DNA of 16,504 bases. Source: Candidatus Dadabacteria bacterium (GTDB taxonomy: Bacteria > Desulfobacterota_D > UBA1144 > Nemesobacterales > UBA2774). The notes under the pieces are model-generated. The model had not been told where the DNA came from. It did no database searches and worked only from the letters and a program-made list of their open reading frames with translations. Below, one piece after another: positions 6,121 through 13,283 of the stretch (within the stretch, counting starts at the first letter, position 1; the number at the start of each line of letters is the position of its first letter). Made by a program: the position numbers and the translations under genes. The DNA lies in assembly GCA_030632765.1 (NCBI GenBank), contig DAOVUC010000006.1, positions 1 through 16,504 of the forward strand, read 5' to 3'.

Positions 6121-6510
6121 CTACTTTATTTTCTCCATCGTCCAAAGCCTTTTCTTCGTCCATCTACCCCAGTTAGGAACATGCAGTAAGAACGTCCCAT
6201 TAAATTTGCTGCCCTCGGCGTTGAATACAATTTTTATATTTTTGTGGCTATCAAGTGTATATGTGCCCTTGTCCCAGAGCTTTGTTTCTCCTACTCCGTA
6301 AGCGTCTTCAATCATCTCTTGAGCCTCGGCTTCCTCTAAGGATTGTTTGGGGACATCAACTTCAATTGCTACTTTTTTATCACTTTTATTTGTGGGAATA
6401 CTAGTTGGAACAATCCATGATCTTAACTCATTGCCAACTTTAAGAAATAGGTCATAGTGAGGATGTGGAGTGTTGTGTTTTCTTATGAGGAAATCAAAGG
6501 TTTCTTTCAT
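6121..6510 (-). CDS. Small stand-alone protein resembling the LigD 3'-phosphoesterase domain
   Basis: 129 residues, matching a single LigD N-terminal (PE) domain. Family landmarks are FLIRKHNTPHPHYDLFLK (7-24), LRSWIVP (29-35), the EVDVP strand (50-54), YGVGETKLWDKGTY (71-84) and FNGTFLLH (103-110). In active LigD PE domains the signature is H-x5-H-x-D-x-R plus a later His. Here His12, His18 and Asp20 are kept, but the Arg position is Phe22 and the later His (in 'EDHP') is Val53. It may therefore be inactive, altered in chemistry, or simply nucleic-acid binding. Its ATG lies 17 nt inside the end of coaX and has no good Shine-Dalgarno sequence, so translation is probably coupled to coaX. No ligase, polymerase or Ku gene is nearby. 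The family assignment is from motif recognition; the function is open. Confidence 0.78.
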   Translation of the reverse strand: MKETFDFLIRKHNTPHPHYDLFLKVGNELRSWIVPTSIPTNKSDKKVAIEVDVPKQSLEEAEAQEMIEDAYGVGETKLWDKGTYTLDSHKNIKIVFNAEGSKFNGTFLLHVPNWGRWTKKRLWTMEKIK

Positions 6511-7258
6511 ATATGAGCTTTAGTCCCTTTAATGTGAGAAATTCGTCGACGGATTCTATCGTTTCACTCTCTTTTGCTATGAGCTCGGCGGATCCCCCTG
6601 TAGCTATTACTCTAGGATCCGTCTTTAATTCAGCTTTAATTTTTTTGACTATACCGTCAACGAGTCCGGCGTATCCATGCACAAGTCCGGATTGAATACT
6701 CTCAACTGTAGTTTTGCCTACAACATGTTCAGGTTTGATAATCTCAACCCTGGGTAGTTTAGAGGCTTTTTGATAGAGGGCTTCCGCTGAAACGTGCAGT
6801 CCAGGGGTGATTACGCCGCCCAAGTATTCCCCCTTTTCTGAGATACAATCAAAGGTGATGGCTGTTCCGAAATCTACTACTATTACGCTCTTGTGGAATT
6901 TCTCATAAGCTCCCACACCGTTAACTATCCTGTCGGCTCCCACTTCTTTAGGGTTGTGATATAGAATGGGCATCCCGGTTTTTACACCAGGACCTACTAT
7001 GATGGGGCTTACATCAAAGTAGATTTGAATTGCGTCTAGTATGGTTTCAAGCAGCGTAGGAACAACACATGAAATAGTTGCTCCTTTTATCTGATCAGTA
7101 TCTATCTTCTTTATATCAATTAATTTTCTAAACAGAACCCCATATTCGTCAGACGTTCTTGATTCATTACTGCCTATCCTCCAGTGACTCTTAATTACGT
7201 CCCCTTCAAATAAGCCAAAAACTATATTCGTGTTCCCAATGTCGACCGCTAGTAACAT
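6494..7258 (-). CDS. coaX: Type III pantothenate kinase
   Basis: 254 residues from the ATG at 7258. An upstream ATG at 7264 would sit only 2 nt after the GGAG at 7270-7267, whereas 7258 gives 8 nt and the usual MLLAVDIGNTN beginning. The enzyme phosphorylates pantothenate with ATP, the first step of CoA synthesis, in the cytoplasm. Visible ASKHA-fold motifs are the phosphate loop DIGNTN (6-11), GADR (107-110, whose Asp is the family's catalytic base), DFGTA (129-133) and the GGVITPG loop near 147-153. A C-terminal VIATGGSAELIA segment completes the ATP site. The length is normal. It overlaps the downstream phosphoesterase-like gene by 17 nt and follows the VWA gene by about 56 bp on the same strand. 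Confidence 0.95.
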   Translation of the reverse strand: MLLAVDIGNTNIVFGLFEGDVIKSHWRIGSNESRTSDEYGVLFRKLIDIKKIDTDQIKGATISCVVPTLLETILDAIQIYFDVSPIIVGPGVKTGMPILYHNPKEVGADRIVNGVGAYEKFHKSVIVVDFGTAITFDCISEKGEYLGGVITPGLHVSAEALYQKASKLPRVEIIKPEHVVGKTTVESIQSGLVHGYAGLVDGIVKKIKAELKTDPRVIATGGSAELIAKESETIESVDEFLTLKGLKLIYERNL

Positions 7259-7266
7259 TCTCATAT

Positions 7267-7270
7267 CTCC
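7267..7270 (-). promoter_or_regulatory. Ribosome binding site that decides the coaX start
   Basis: GGAG on the minus strand. It is 8 nt from the ATG at 7258 and only 2 nt from the ATG at 7264, so it favours the inner start. Confidence 0.6.
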
Positions 7271-7314
7271 AGTATTTATATGAACTATAGCAATTTCTTG
7301 TCAGGTTATTGATA

Positions 7315-9558
7315 CTATTTAAGTCCCCATCTTCTTCTTAATAGCCACTCTGATGATAACAAACCCAGGAGCACTATGAAAGTTAGGGGATTATCCCATA
7401 ATTTCATTGTTTTGTAACCTGTTATTGTTTTCTTCTTAGATGTATCGATCTTGAGCACCTGTAGCCCCTGATCTGTAGTTATGTATTTCCCTCCGGTTTT
7501 CTCGGCCATGGATTTCAATATATTCTCATTTGTGGTAGGGCCCCTTAATTCTTTTTCCGGAGGCTCGACAATAAAGATTGTCTCGCCACTATTTAAATCA
7601 TTATACAGACCTGATTCACCATCAGGAGTTACGGATATTTTATGAATTCCATTTTCTCCAACTTGCACCTTAGCGCTCACTCTATTGGGCGATATTTTCT
7701 CTAGCTCTATTTCATCTTCCTCGCCGTTTGGATAAGTCAGTGAGGGTAAGCTCTTTCGATTGATAAGATCCTCTTGTAGTGTCGAGATTTCTATTTTAGC
7801 ATTTTCCCCCGGATTATAAATCGGCTTATCTGTTTTTACCTTAATATCTTTTAATTCAGGGTCATTTAGAAACCATAGAAATAGTTTGTTCCAAAATTTT
7901 TCATAATGAGGAGAAACCTTTCCTTCGCTTCCAAGAACAAAATTCCACCTCCAGGATGAATCAGACATAAATGCTGCAACCTTTCCGGAATCTACCTTTC
8001 CAATGGCTAATATCGGCTGCCCATCTGCTGTTGACAATAACGGCATGGCAGAATTGTTTAATCCCTGAACAATATTGAATCCTTCAAGTTCGGGCATCTT
8101 ATTCCAATGCTTTTCATTTTCATCTTTATTAGGAACAATTCTCGTAATTGGATGATTTTTTCCAATAGCGGTGAGTTGAGGGTGGAATTCTTGGTTACTT
8201 ATTGTTTCAGACAGAGTTTTGGGTAAGTAGTCCAGCTCTACCGGCAAAATATCCGAAATTATGGTCCTTCCGTAATCCCCGCTGTTAAAACTGTTGCTTC
8301 CGCCAATCATAAGAAATGCACCGCCGTCCTTTGAAACATAGTCTTTTAAATTCTTCAGATGGAATCCGAAGATTCCGTATGGCTGAAAATGGAAATCCTG
8401 GAATATTACGACATCAAATGTGTCTAGTTCCTTGCTGAATATCTCATTAACAGGGAATGGTATTAAGCTTAGTTCTCTTTCTGAGGCGAACACAAGGTCT
8501 GAAGGGTCTCGTAAGATATAGAAGGATACAAGATCAATGTTAGGGTTTCTTTTGAGCGCCTTCCTTAAAAACTTTACGTCCCATGAAGGGCTTCCTGCTA
8601 CATGAAGAACACGGATTTTGTTAATAATTACGTCTGTGAAGAAGGATTTTTGATTGTTTTCTTCTATTAGCTCTTCAGATAATATTGGGATGGATACAGT
8701 ATAAATTTTTCGCCCAAGTGATAAGGGATTTATCTCAAACTTTACTCTTGCCTCGTTTGATTTTATGGAGGCCTCTTTAATAGACATTAATTTATCTTCT
8801 TCATATAGTGTTACGGGTATTTTGAAATTTTCTGCTCTGCTGGTTTTGATTATCACCTCGATTGAATAAGGGTATCTAAGGAAGGCTACTTCGCTTGAAA
8901 TTATATCGTCTATCCATACATCGTTCAGGCTGTCTTCCGTAACCGGGCTTACTGTGTTAATTGCGAAATCCAGACCTTCTAGCTGGTTATCCATGTTTGT
9001 TGATTCAGCATTGTCAGCACCGTCTGAAATGATTATTGCTACGTCGAGCTCCCCCTTCTTTCTCTTATCTCTTAGTTCCTCTAATACTTTGCCGATTTCG
9101 GTTATTGTGCCCTCAGGTTTGTTTTTAAGAATTGAATCAAGTGAGGATGGTTTTAGTTCTTGGTCAAATAAGAAATATTCAACATAGAAATTCTTTTCAA
9201 TTTGAGATAGGACATCCTCATTTTTTTCTAGATAATTTTTGACTGTTTGAACTCGTATGTTGCCGTCTATATCCCCCGGGAGATTCATACTCCACGTATT
9301 ATCAACCAAAATAGCCAGATTCCTTTTTTCTTCCTTGTAATGCTCAACCCTAAATCCGGGGTTGAATAAAATGAATATTATTAATAGGAACGATAATAAA
9401 TGAAGGGAAATAATGGTAGTTCTTTTTTTAGAGCTTGCTAAGTGTTTTGTGCTCCGGAAAGATCCATAAAGTACTAAAATCAAGAAAAGGAATAATAGAA
9501 TGCCTTCAAGAACGCTTGGAGGGTTTAGTAAAACAAAGCGGTTAATTACAGTCTCCAT
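7315..9558 (-). CDS. Membrane protein with VWA and glutamine-amidotransferase-like domains
   Basis: 747 residues. Two N-terminal membrane helices (about 17-35 and 48-66) are followed by a von Willebrand A-type domain (about 80-210) with VDNTWSM (85-91) and SDGADN (178-183). The metal site reads D86-x-T88-x-S90, a Thr variant of DxSxS. After a beta-rich linker there is a class-I glutamine-amidotransferase-like Rossmann region (about 314-565; IRVLHVAGSPSWD, FDVVIFQDF, GGAFLMIGG, VAAFMSDSSWRW). I see no GxCxG-type catalytic Cys, so amidotransferase activity is unlikely. A further beta-sandwich-like stretch leads to a last helix (about 722-740) with the typical LWDNP...EWLLRRRWGLK end. Such proteins usually sit in MoxR-DUF58-BatA clusters and are thought to assist envelope or metal-linked assembly. 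None of those partners is here. The start lacks a strong ribosome site. Confidence 0.85.
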   Translation of the reverse strand: METVINRFVLLNPPSVLEGILLFLFLILVLYGSFRSTKHLASSKKRTTIISLHLLSFLLIIFILFNPGFRVEHYKEEKRNLAILVDNTWSMNLPGDIDGNIRVQTVKNYLEKNEDVLSQIEKNFYVEYFLFDQELKPSSLDSILKNKPEGTITEIGKVLEELRDKRKKGELDVAIIISDGADNAESTNMDNQLEGLDFAINTVSPVTEDSLNDVWIDDIISSEVAFLRYPYSIEVIIKTSRAENFKIPVTLYEEDKLMSIKEASIKSNEARVKFEINPLSLGRKIYTVSIPILSEELIEENNQKSFFTDVIINKIRVLHVAGSPSWDVKFLRKALKRNPNIDLVSFYILRDPSDLVFASERELSLIPFPVNEIFSKELDTFDVVIFQDFHFQPYGIFGFHLKNLKDYVSKDGGAFLMIGGSNSFNSGDYGRTIISDILPVELDYLPKTLSETISNQEFHPQLTAIGKNHPITRIVPNKDENEKHWNKMPELEGFNIVQGLNNSAMPLLSTADGQPILAIGKVDSGKVAAFMSDSSWRWNFVLGSEGKVSPHYEKFWNKLFLWFLNDPELKDIKVKTDKPIYNPGENAKIEISTLQEDLINRKSLPSLTYPNGEEDEIELEKISPNRVSAKVQVGENGIHKISVTPDGESGLYNDLNSGETIFIVEPPEKELRGPTTNENILKSMAEKTGGKYITTDQGLQVLKIDTSKKKTITGYKTMKLWDNPLTFIVLLGLLSSEWLLRRRWGLK

Positions 9559-9597
9559 TTAATTAAATTTACCACATTGCCCCTTAGTTTTGTTATT

Positions 9598-10557
9598 TTA
9601 TAGTATTAAAAACTTGCCCTTCTCCATTATCAATTCACCATCAACACTTACCGTAGGCTCCATAATGACGCCGTCAAGATGGCTTGCAACTCTTATTGTT
9701 CCGCCCATACTCTTGTTGTCACCAAAGGCTATATGTACTGTGCCTATTGCTTTCTCGTCTTCGAGCACTTCTCCTGTAATCTGGGCTTTATCGTGAGTAC
9801 CAATTCCTAGTTCCGCAAGATTAAATGCAAGTTTTCCGAAAGGCTCCATAATTGAATACAGTTTTTCTCCTAAGGCCCCTCCTGTTATTTCTGTCGCAAA
9901 CCCCTGCTCCACTTTAACGTTTATAACTTCGTCATTAAGTTTGCCGACCCCTGCCATAGAACCATCAAATACAATAAAACCCTCTGAGCGTCCTTCCATC
10001 GGCGCTACATATGCCTCTCCGGCGGGAAGGTTGCTGAAATCCCCCGTGTTATGATTTAAGCCCGTGTCCGAGTGCCCTTCTCTACCTTCAACTACGAGAT
10101 TAATGTCGGTTCCCTTTTCAGTCGTAATTCTCACATTTTTGCTTTTGCTGATAATCTCGGCGAGTTTATCACTCTTTTTGGCTATCTCTTTGTAGTCGGC
10201 GTTTAATGTTCTTATCATCATATCCTCAGTGATCCCTGGAAGGGTTGCGATACGAACGCCCGCTTTGCTAGCGGCTCTTCTTGAGTCTGTGTGGCTTAAG
10301 GATTTTGATGTTGGTATAAGAATTACATCTACTAATTTCATAAGTTCCGCAACTGGCTCCGGTGGCTCTTCTCCGTTTGATTTAGGCGTTATTATTTCAG
10401 TAAGTATCGCCTCTGCCCCCAAGTCTTTAGCTGCTTGCCAAAGAGCATAACCTATTTTTCTTGCCGGCTCATCAGTTATTATGAGAACTCTCTCTCCCTT
10501 TTTTACTGCCATACAATCATTAACTGCAATTTCTGCTGCGTTCTTTAGTTTATCCAT
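9598..10557 (-). CDS. Aminopeptidase of the M29 (AmpS/PepS/AmpT) type
   Basis: 319 residues, shorter than the ~370-410 of classical M29 enzymes but like the shorter leucyl-aminopeptidase subgroup. The family removes N-terminal residues from peptides in the cytoplasm using a two-metal centre. Candidate ligands by comparison with Thermus AmpT are Glu181 (in PAGEAYVAPMEG), Glu249 (LAELGIGT), His275 (GTVHIAFGDN), and His293 with Asp295 (SHLDG). The Tyr used in AmpT seven residues after the third ligand is not present here (Lys282). The start is well supported: GGAGG at 10570-10566, 8 nt from the ATG. The next gene (VWA protein) begins 39 bp downstream on the same strand, suggesting cotranscription. 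A divergent intergenic region of 127 bp separates it from the luciferase-like oxidoreductase. Confidence 0.85.
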   Translation of the reverse strand: MDKLKNAAEIAVNDCMAVKKGERVLIITDEPARKIGYALWQAAKDLGAEAILTEIITPKSNGEEPPEPVAELMKLVDVILIPTSKSLSHTDSRRAASKAGVRIATLPGITEDMMIRTLNADYKEIAKKSDKLAEIISKSKNVRITTEKGTDINLVVEGREGHSDTGLNHNTGDFSNLPAGEAYVAPMEGRSEGFIVFDGSMAGVGKLNDEVINVKVEQGFATEITGGALGEKLYSIMEPFGKLAFNLAELGIGTHDKAQITGEVLEDEKAIGTVHIAFGDNKSMGGTIRVASHLDGVIMEPTVSVDGELIMEKGKFLIL

Positions 10558-10585
10558 TTGTCATACCTCCAATATTGCATAATCC

Positions 10586-10613
10586 TTGTGCTTAACAACA
10601 ACAATATTATAAT
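10586..10613 (+). promoter_or_regulatory. Probable promoter of the luciferase-like oxidoreductase gene
   Basis: TTGTGC (10586-10591), 16-bp spacer, and a perfect TATAAT (10608-10613). It would give a leader of about 65 nt before the ATG at 10685. The same AT-rich stretch may also serve the divergent aminopeptidase gene. Confidence 0.5.
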
Positions 10614-10684
10614 ATGCCCTATCTTGGTGGTTCTTGTAAGGTCTAATCTTTAATCTGTATCTGGTAGTATATAGGAGATATGAA

Positions 10685-11680
10685 ATGACAAAAATCGGTT
10701 TAGTTACCCCTTATTGGAACAACATAACAAAACAAGAATTTATAGAAATTGCCCGTCTTGCCGAGGATCTCGGATACGACTCAATTTGGGTTCCCGAGAT
10801 GTGGGGTCGCGATGCTTTCTCGATCCTGGGGCTTCTCGCCTCTCACACCAAGAGAATCAAACTCGCCACAGGAATAATCTCCGTATATAGCCGTACCCCG
10901 GCCATAATTGCCCAGAGTGTTGCCACTTTAGATGAAATATCAGATGGTCGTATGATTCTCGGTTTAGGAACGAGCGGACCCGTAGTGATTGAGAATTGGC
11001 ATGGGATGCCTTATGAAAAGTCACTTCAGAGAACTAGGGAATATGTGGAAATCATACGCATGATTTTAAATAGCGAAAGGGTTAATTATGAAGGAGAGAT
11101 TTTCAACTTGAAGAACTTCCGTCTCCAATTTAAACCGATCAAAAAAAACATCCCAATTTTCATAGCTGCAATGGGTTCTAAAAATATAAAACTTACAGGA
11201 GAAATTTCAGATGGGTGGATACCGTTTCTACTTCCCCCGGGGCATCTTCAGAATGGGAAGAAGGAGCTATTATCAGGGGCCGAAAATGTAGGGAGGAACG
11301 CCGGGCAAATTGAGGTAAGTCCCTATATACCAGCTGCGGTTTCTTCAGATGAGAATCTGGCAAAGAGTATAATAAAGGAATACATTGCATATTATGTGGG
11401 AGGTATGGGTACTTTTTATCACAGTGCTATGGTTCGCTATGGATTTCAGGCAGAGGCTGACATGATAGTAGATAGATGGAGCAAAGGGGATAAGAGTGGA
11501 GCGATAGAGAGTGTTACTGATGAGATGGTGGATTCTTTGTCGATCTGCGGTAGTGCTGAGGGCGGACGATCAAAGATTGCTGAATATATTGATAACGGCG
11601 CCGATTTGCCCATAATTCTTTTCCCTCCGAAAGCCTCTCGAGAATTGGTAAGGGAAACTATTGAGAGCCTTGCACCCTAG
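10685..11680 (+). CDS. LLM-class (luciferase-like) oxidoreductase, probably F420-dependent
   Basis: 331 residues with a bacterial luciferase-type TIM barrel. Visible motifs are MTKIGLVTPYW at the first strand, AEDLGYDSIWVPEMWG (26-41), the IKLATGI strand (58-64), SDGRMILGLGTSGP (86-99) with ENWHG after it, and IPIFIAAMG (156-164). The GLGTSGP...ENWHG...TREY pattern is like the F420-dependent Rv3520c-type group rather than FMN monooxygenases. It would transfer hydride between coenzyme F420H2 (or FMN) and an unidentified substrate. The start is set by AGGAG at 10673-10677, 7 nt upstream. It is monocistronic as far as visible, about 100 bp ahead of the galE-like gene. No F420 synthesis genes are in the window, so the cofactor is inferred. 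Confidence 0.85.
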   Translation: MTKIGLVTPYWNNITKQEFIEIARLAEDLGYDSIWVPEMWGRDAFSILGLLASHTKRIKLATGIISVYSRTPAIIAQSVATLDEISDGRMILGLGTSGPVVIENWHGMPYEKSLQRTREYVEIIRMILNSERVNYEGEIFNLKNFRLQFKPIKKNIPIFIAAMGSKNIKLTGEISDGWIPFLLPPGHLQNGKKELLSGAENVGRNAGQIEVSPYIPAAVSSDENLAKSIIKEYIAYYVGGMGTFYHSAMVRYGFQAEADMIVDRWSKGDKSGAIESVTDEMVDSLSICGSAEGGRSKIAEYIDNGADLPIILFPPKASRELVRETIESLAP

Positions 11681-11682
11681 GA

Positions 11683-11711
11683 TTGACAATAAATTCATTA
11701 GTAGTGAATAT
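11683..11711 (+). promoter_or_regulatory. Possible promoter of the galE-like gene
   Basis: A perfect TTGACA (11683-11688) lies just after the oxidoreductase stop. With a 17-bp spacer the -10 would be GAATAT, which is weak. Confidence 0.3.
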
Positions 11712-11768
11712 TAGCTTTACATTCTATAGCGATGACAAATTGCACTTCTTTAGAGTTCGATAATTTGT

Positions 11769-11773
11769 GGAGA
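11769..11773 (+). promoter_or_regulatory. Ribosome binding site that decides the galE-like start
   Basis: GGAGA 8 nt before the ATG at 11782. An in-frame GTG at 11767 overlaps this site and is therefore unlikely to be the start. Confidence 0.6.
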
Positions 11774-11781
11774 ATAAATAC

Positions 11782-12708
11782 ATGAAAATACTCGTAACAG
11801 GTGGAGCGGGATTTATTGGTTCTTGGGTAGCGGATGCTTTTCTTGGAGAAGGGCATGAGGTTGTCATTATTGATGATCTGTCTACCGGCAGAAAAGAAAA
11901 TCTCCCCGACGGCGCTGAATTTATAAAATGTGATATTAGAGATTCAGACAAGGTCGAAAAAATCATTTCAGATTTTAAGCCTGATGCTATAGACCATCAT
12001 GCAGCTCAGATAGATGTAAGAAAATCGGTCCACAACCCCATGCACGATGCTGAAATTAATATTATAGGTACTTTACATCTTATAGAGTCATCTTTAAGGC
12101 ACGATGTAAAGAAGTTTGTTTTTGCCTCTACCGGTGGCGCCATATACGGGGAACCAGAAAACATACCTGCCGATGAGAAGACAGAGCCATATCCTATCTC
12201 CCCCTACGGAACATCTAAATACGCGGTTGAAAAGTACCTTGGCTACTATAATTACGTACACGGTTTTGAATATGTCGCTTTGAGATATGCGAATGTCTAC
12301 GGTCCCCGCCAAAATCCTCACGGTGAGGCAGGGGTTGTCTCAATATTCTGTAATCGTATTATTGCGGGGAAGTCATGTACTATTTTTGGAGACGGCACTC
12401 AGACAAGAGATTATGTCTATGTAGAGGATGTGGCAAAAGCCAATCTGCGAGGACTCAGTGCGCCGGTTGGTAGTTACAATATTGGGACGGAGGTTGAAAC
12501 TTCTGTTAACGATTTGATTGCCGAGCTTAAAAAATCATCTGGAACTGATTTTCAAGTTGAGTATGGGGATGTGAGACCTGGAGAAGTGCAGAGTATAAGT
12601 CTTGATGTGAAATATGCCGAAAAGATCTTGGGTTGGACGCCGAGCGTCAAGCTAGCTCAGGGTATTAAAAATACCTGGGATTGGTTTAATCACAATTCAA
12701 GATCATAG
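11782..12708 (+). CDS. galE: NAD-dependent epimerase/dehydratase, UDP-glucose 4-epimerase-like
   Basis: 308 residues, an extended short-chain dehydrogenase. Residue numbers are from the ATG at 11782. The NAD-binding GGAGFIG loop spans 7-13 (MKILVTGGAGFIGS start), and the acidic pair after strand 2 (IIDDLSTGR) is typical of NAD binding. The catalytic set is Ser116/Thr117 (FASTGG), Tyr142 and Lys146 (SPYGTSKYAVEKY). The C-terminal substrate part has RYANVYGPRQNPHGEAGVV, GDGTQTRDYVYVEDVA and RPGEVQSISLD, all usual for UDP-glucose/UDP-N-acetylglucosamine 4-epimerases. The product would supply galactose-type sugars for surface polysaccharide. No sugar-transfer genes are adjacent. The exact substrate is uncertain; related UDP-sugar epimerases cannot be excluded. 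Confidence 0.85.
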   Translation: MKILVTGGAGFIGSWVADAFLGEGHEVVIIDDLSTGRKENLPDGAEFIKCDIRDSDKVEKIISDFKPDAIDHHAAQIDVRKSVHNPMHDAEINIIGTLHLIESSLRHDVKKFVFASTGGAIYGEPENIPADEKTEPYPISPYGTSKYAVEKYLGYYNYVHGFEYVALRYANVYGPRQNPHGEAGVVSIFCNRIIAGKSCTIFGDGTQTRDYVYVEDVAKANLRGLSAPVGSYNIGTEVETSVNDLIAELKKSSGTDFQVEYGDVRPGEVQSISLDVKYAEKILGWTPSVKLAQGIKNTWDWFNHNSRS

Positions 12709-12836
12709 ACACCAAAGATATTGAAATAGAATGAATAGTGATTAAAGTGAAACCGAGAAAGTAAATCGCGTATATACTAAAAGTGAGTAGATGCTAAATT
12801 GCGTAACTAAGTTCATTGGGTATCCTTAGTCCTCCC

Positions 12837-12841
12837 GGAGG
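12837..12841 (+). promoter_or_regulatory. Ribosome binding site inside a CCTCC-C-GGAGG palindrome
   Basis: GGAGG at 12837-12841, 7 nt before the ATG at 12849, is immediately preceded by its complement CCTCC (12831-12835). The two could pair and hide the ribosome site (4 bp with a 3-nt loop). Confidence 0.5.
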
Positions 12842-12848
12842 TTTTATA

Positions 12849-13055
12849 ATGAATAAAAAAGATGAATTGTTATATGATGTAAGAATAGCTGAAAGAAATA
12901 TCAAAGATGGTTCGCTTTCTAAGAAGGATTATGAGAAACATCTAGACAATCTTTCCGATGTAGAGGATAAGGGAGAAATCCTTGTCATAGAAGAAGATGA
13001 GATCAATCCTGAAATAGAGCTTGATGATCAAGTTGAAGAGGAAGAGTCTTCATGA
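12849..13055 (+). CDS. Small acidic protein of unknown function
   Basis: 68 residues from the ATG at 12849, chosen for its GGAGG 7 nt upstream. The N-terminal half is mixed-charge and probably helical (DELLYDVRIAERNIKDG, then SKKDYEKHLDNLSDVEDKGE). The C-terminal third is strongly acidic (EEDEINPEIELDDQVEEEESS). There is no signal peptide, membrane segment or cysteine, so it is presumably cytoplasmic. I do not recognise a named family. Its stop overlaps the start of the next gene by 4 nt (ATGA), indicating an operon with translational coupling. The acidic tail suggests a protein- or metal-binding partner role, but that is only inference. Confidence 0.7.
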   Translation: MNKKDELLYDVRIAERNIKDGSLSKKDYEKHLDNLSDVEDKGEILVIEEDEINPEIELDDQVEEEESS

Positions 13056-13261
13056 AATGGGATTATAAAGTTATGTCTGTAGATACGTTATTCCAAAGTA
13101 GTAATGATCACGACATTGCAGTGTCAAAAGATGCTGCGAGCACGAGAAGGACAACAATGGGTCAAGGGATAGAGAAAACTTTAAATGAACTAGGGAAAGA
13201 GTCTTGGGAGCTTGTGTCTATAGTAGGAGAGTTCGGAATATTTAAAAAACCCGCGAAATGA
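13052..13261 (+). CDS. DUF4177-like small protein
   Basis: 69 residues. It has the pattern of DUF4177 proteins: an opening aromatic strand (MKWDYKVMSVD) and a closing NELGKESWELVSIV...GIFKKP. The middle (residues 14-35) is polar and Ser/Asp/Arg-rich, a little longer than in many relatives. No signal peptide or membrane helix. The function of DUF4177 is not known; the fold is a small alpha/beta unit. It overlaps the acidic gene by 4 nt and is probably translated by coupling. It converges with guaA, whose stop lies 22 bp away. Confidence 0.72.
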   Translation: MKWDYKVMSVDTLFQSSNDHDIAVSKDAASTRRTTMGQGIEKTLNELGKESWELVSIVGEFGIFKKPAK

Positions 13262-13283
13262 TTCTTAGAATTGGTTTGGAAAG

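Noticed and set aside
5888..6163. A 91-codon minus-strand open frame across the second repeat island
   Set aside because: It begins inside the phosphoesterase-like gene in another frame, has no ribosome site, and its body is translated repeat; the matching repeat copy at 3617-3703 has stops in the corresponding frame.
11767..11781. GTG at 11767 as the galE-like start
   Set aside because: It overlaps the GGAGA ribosome site of the ATG at 11782, and the fold begins exactly at MKILVTGGAGFIGS.
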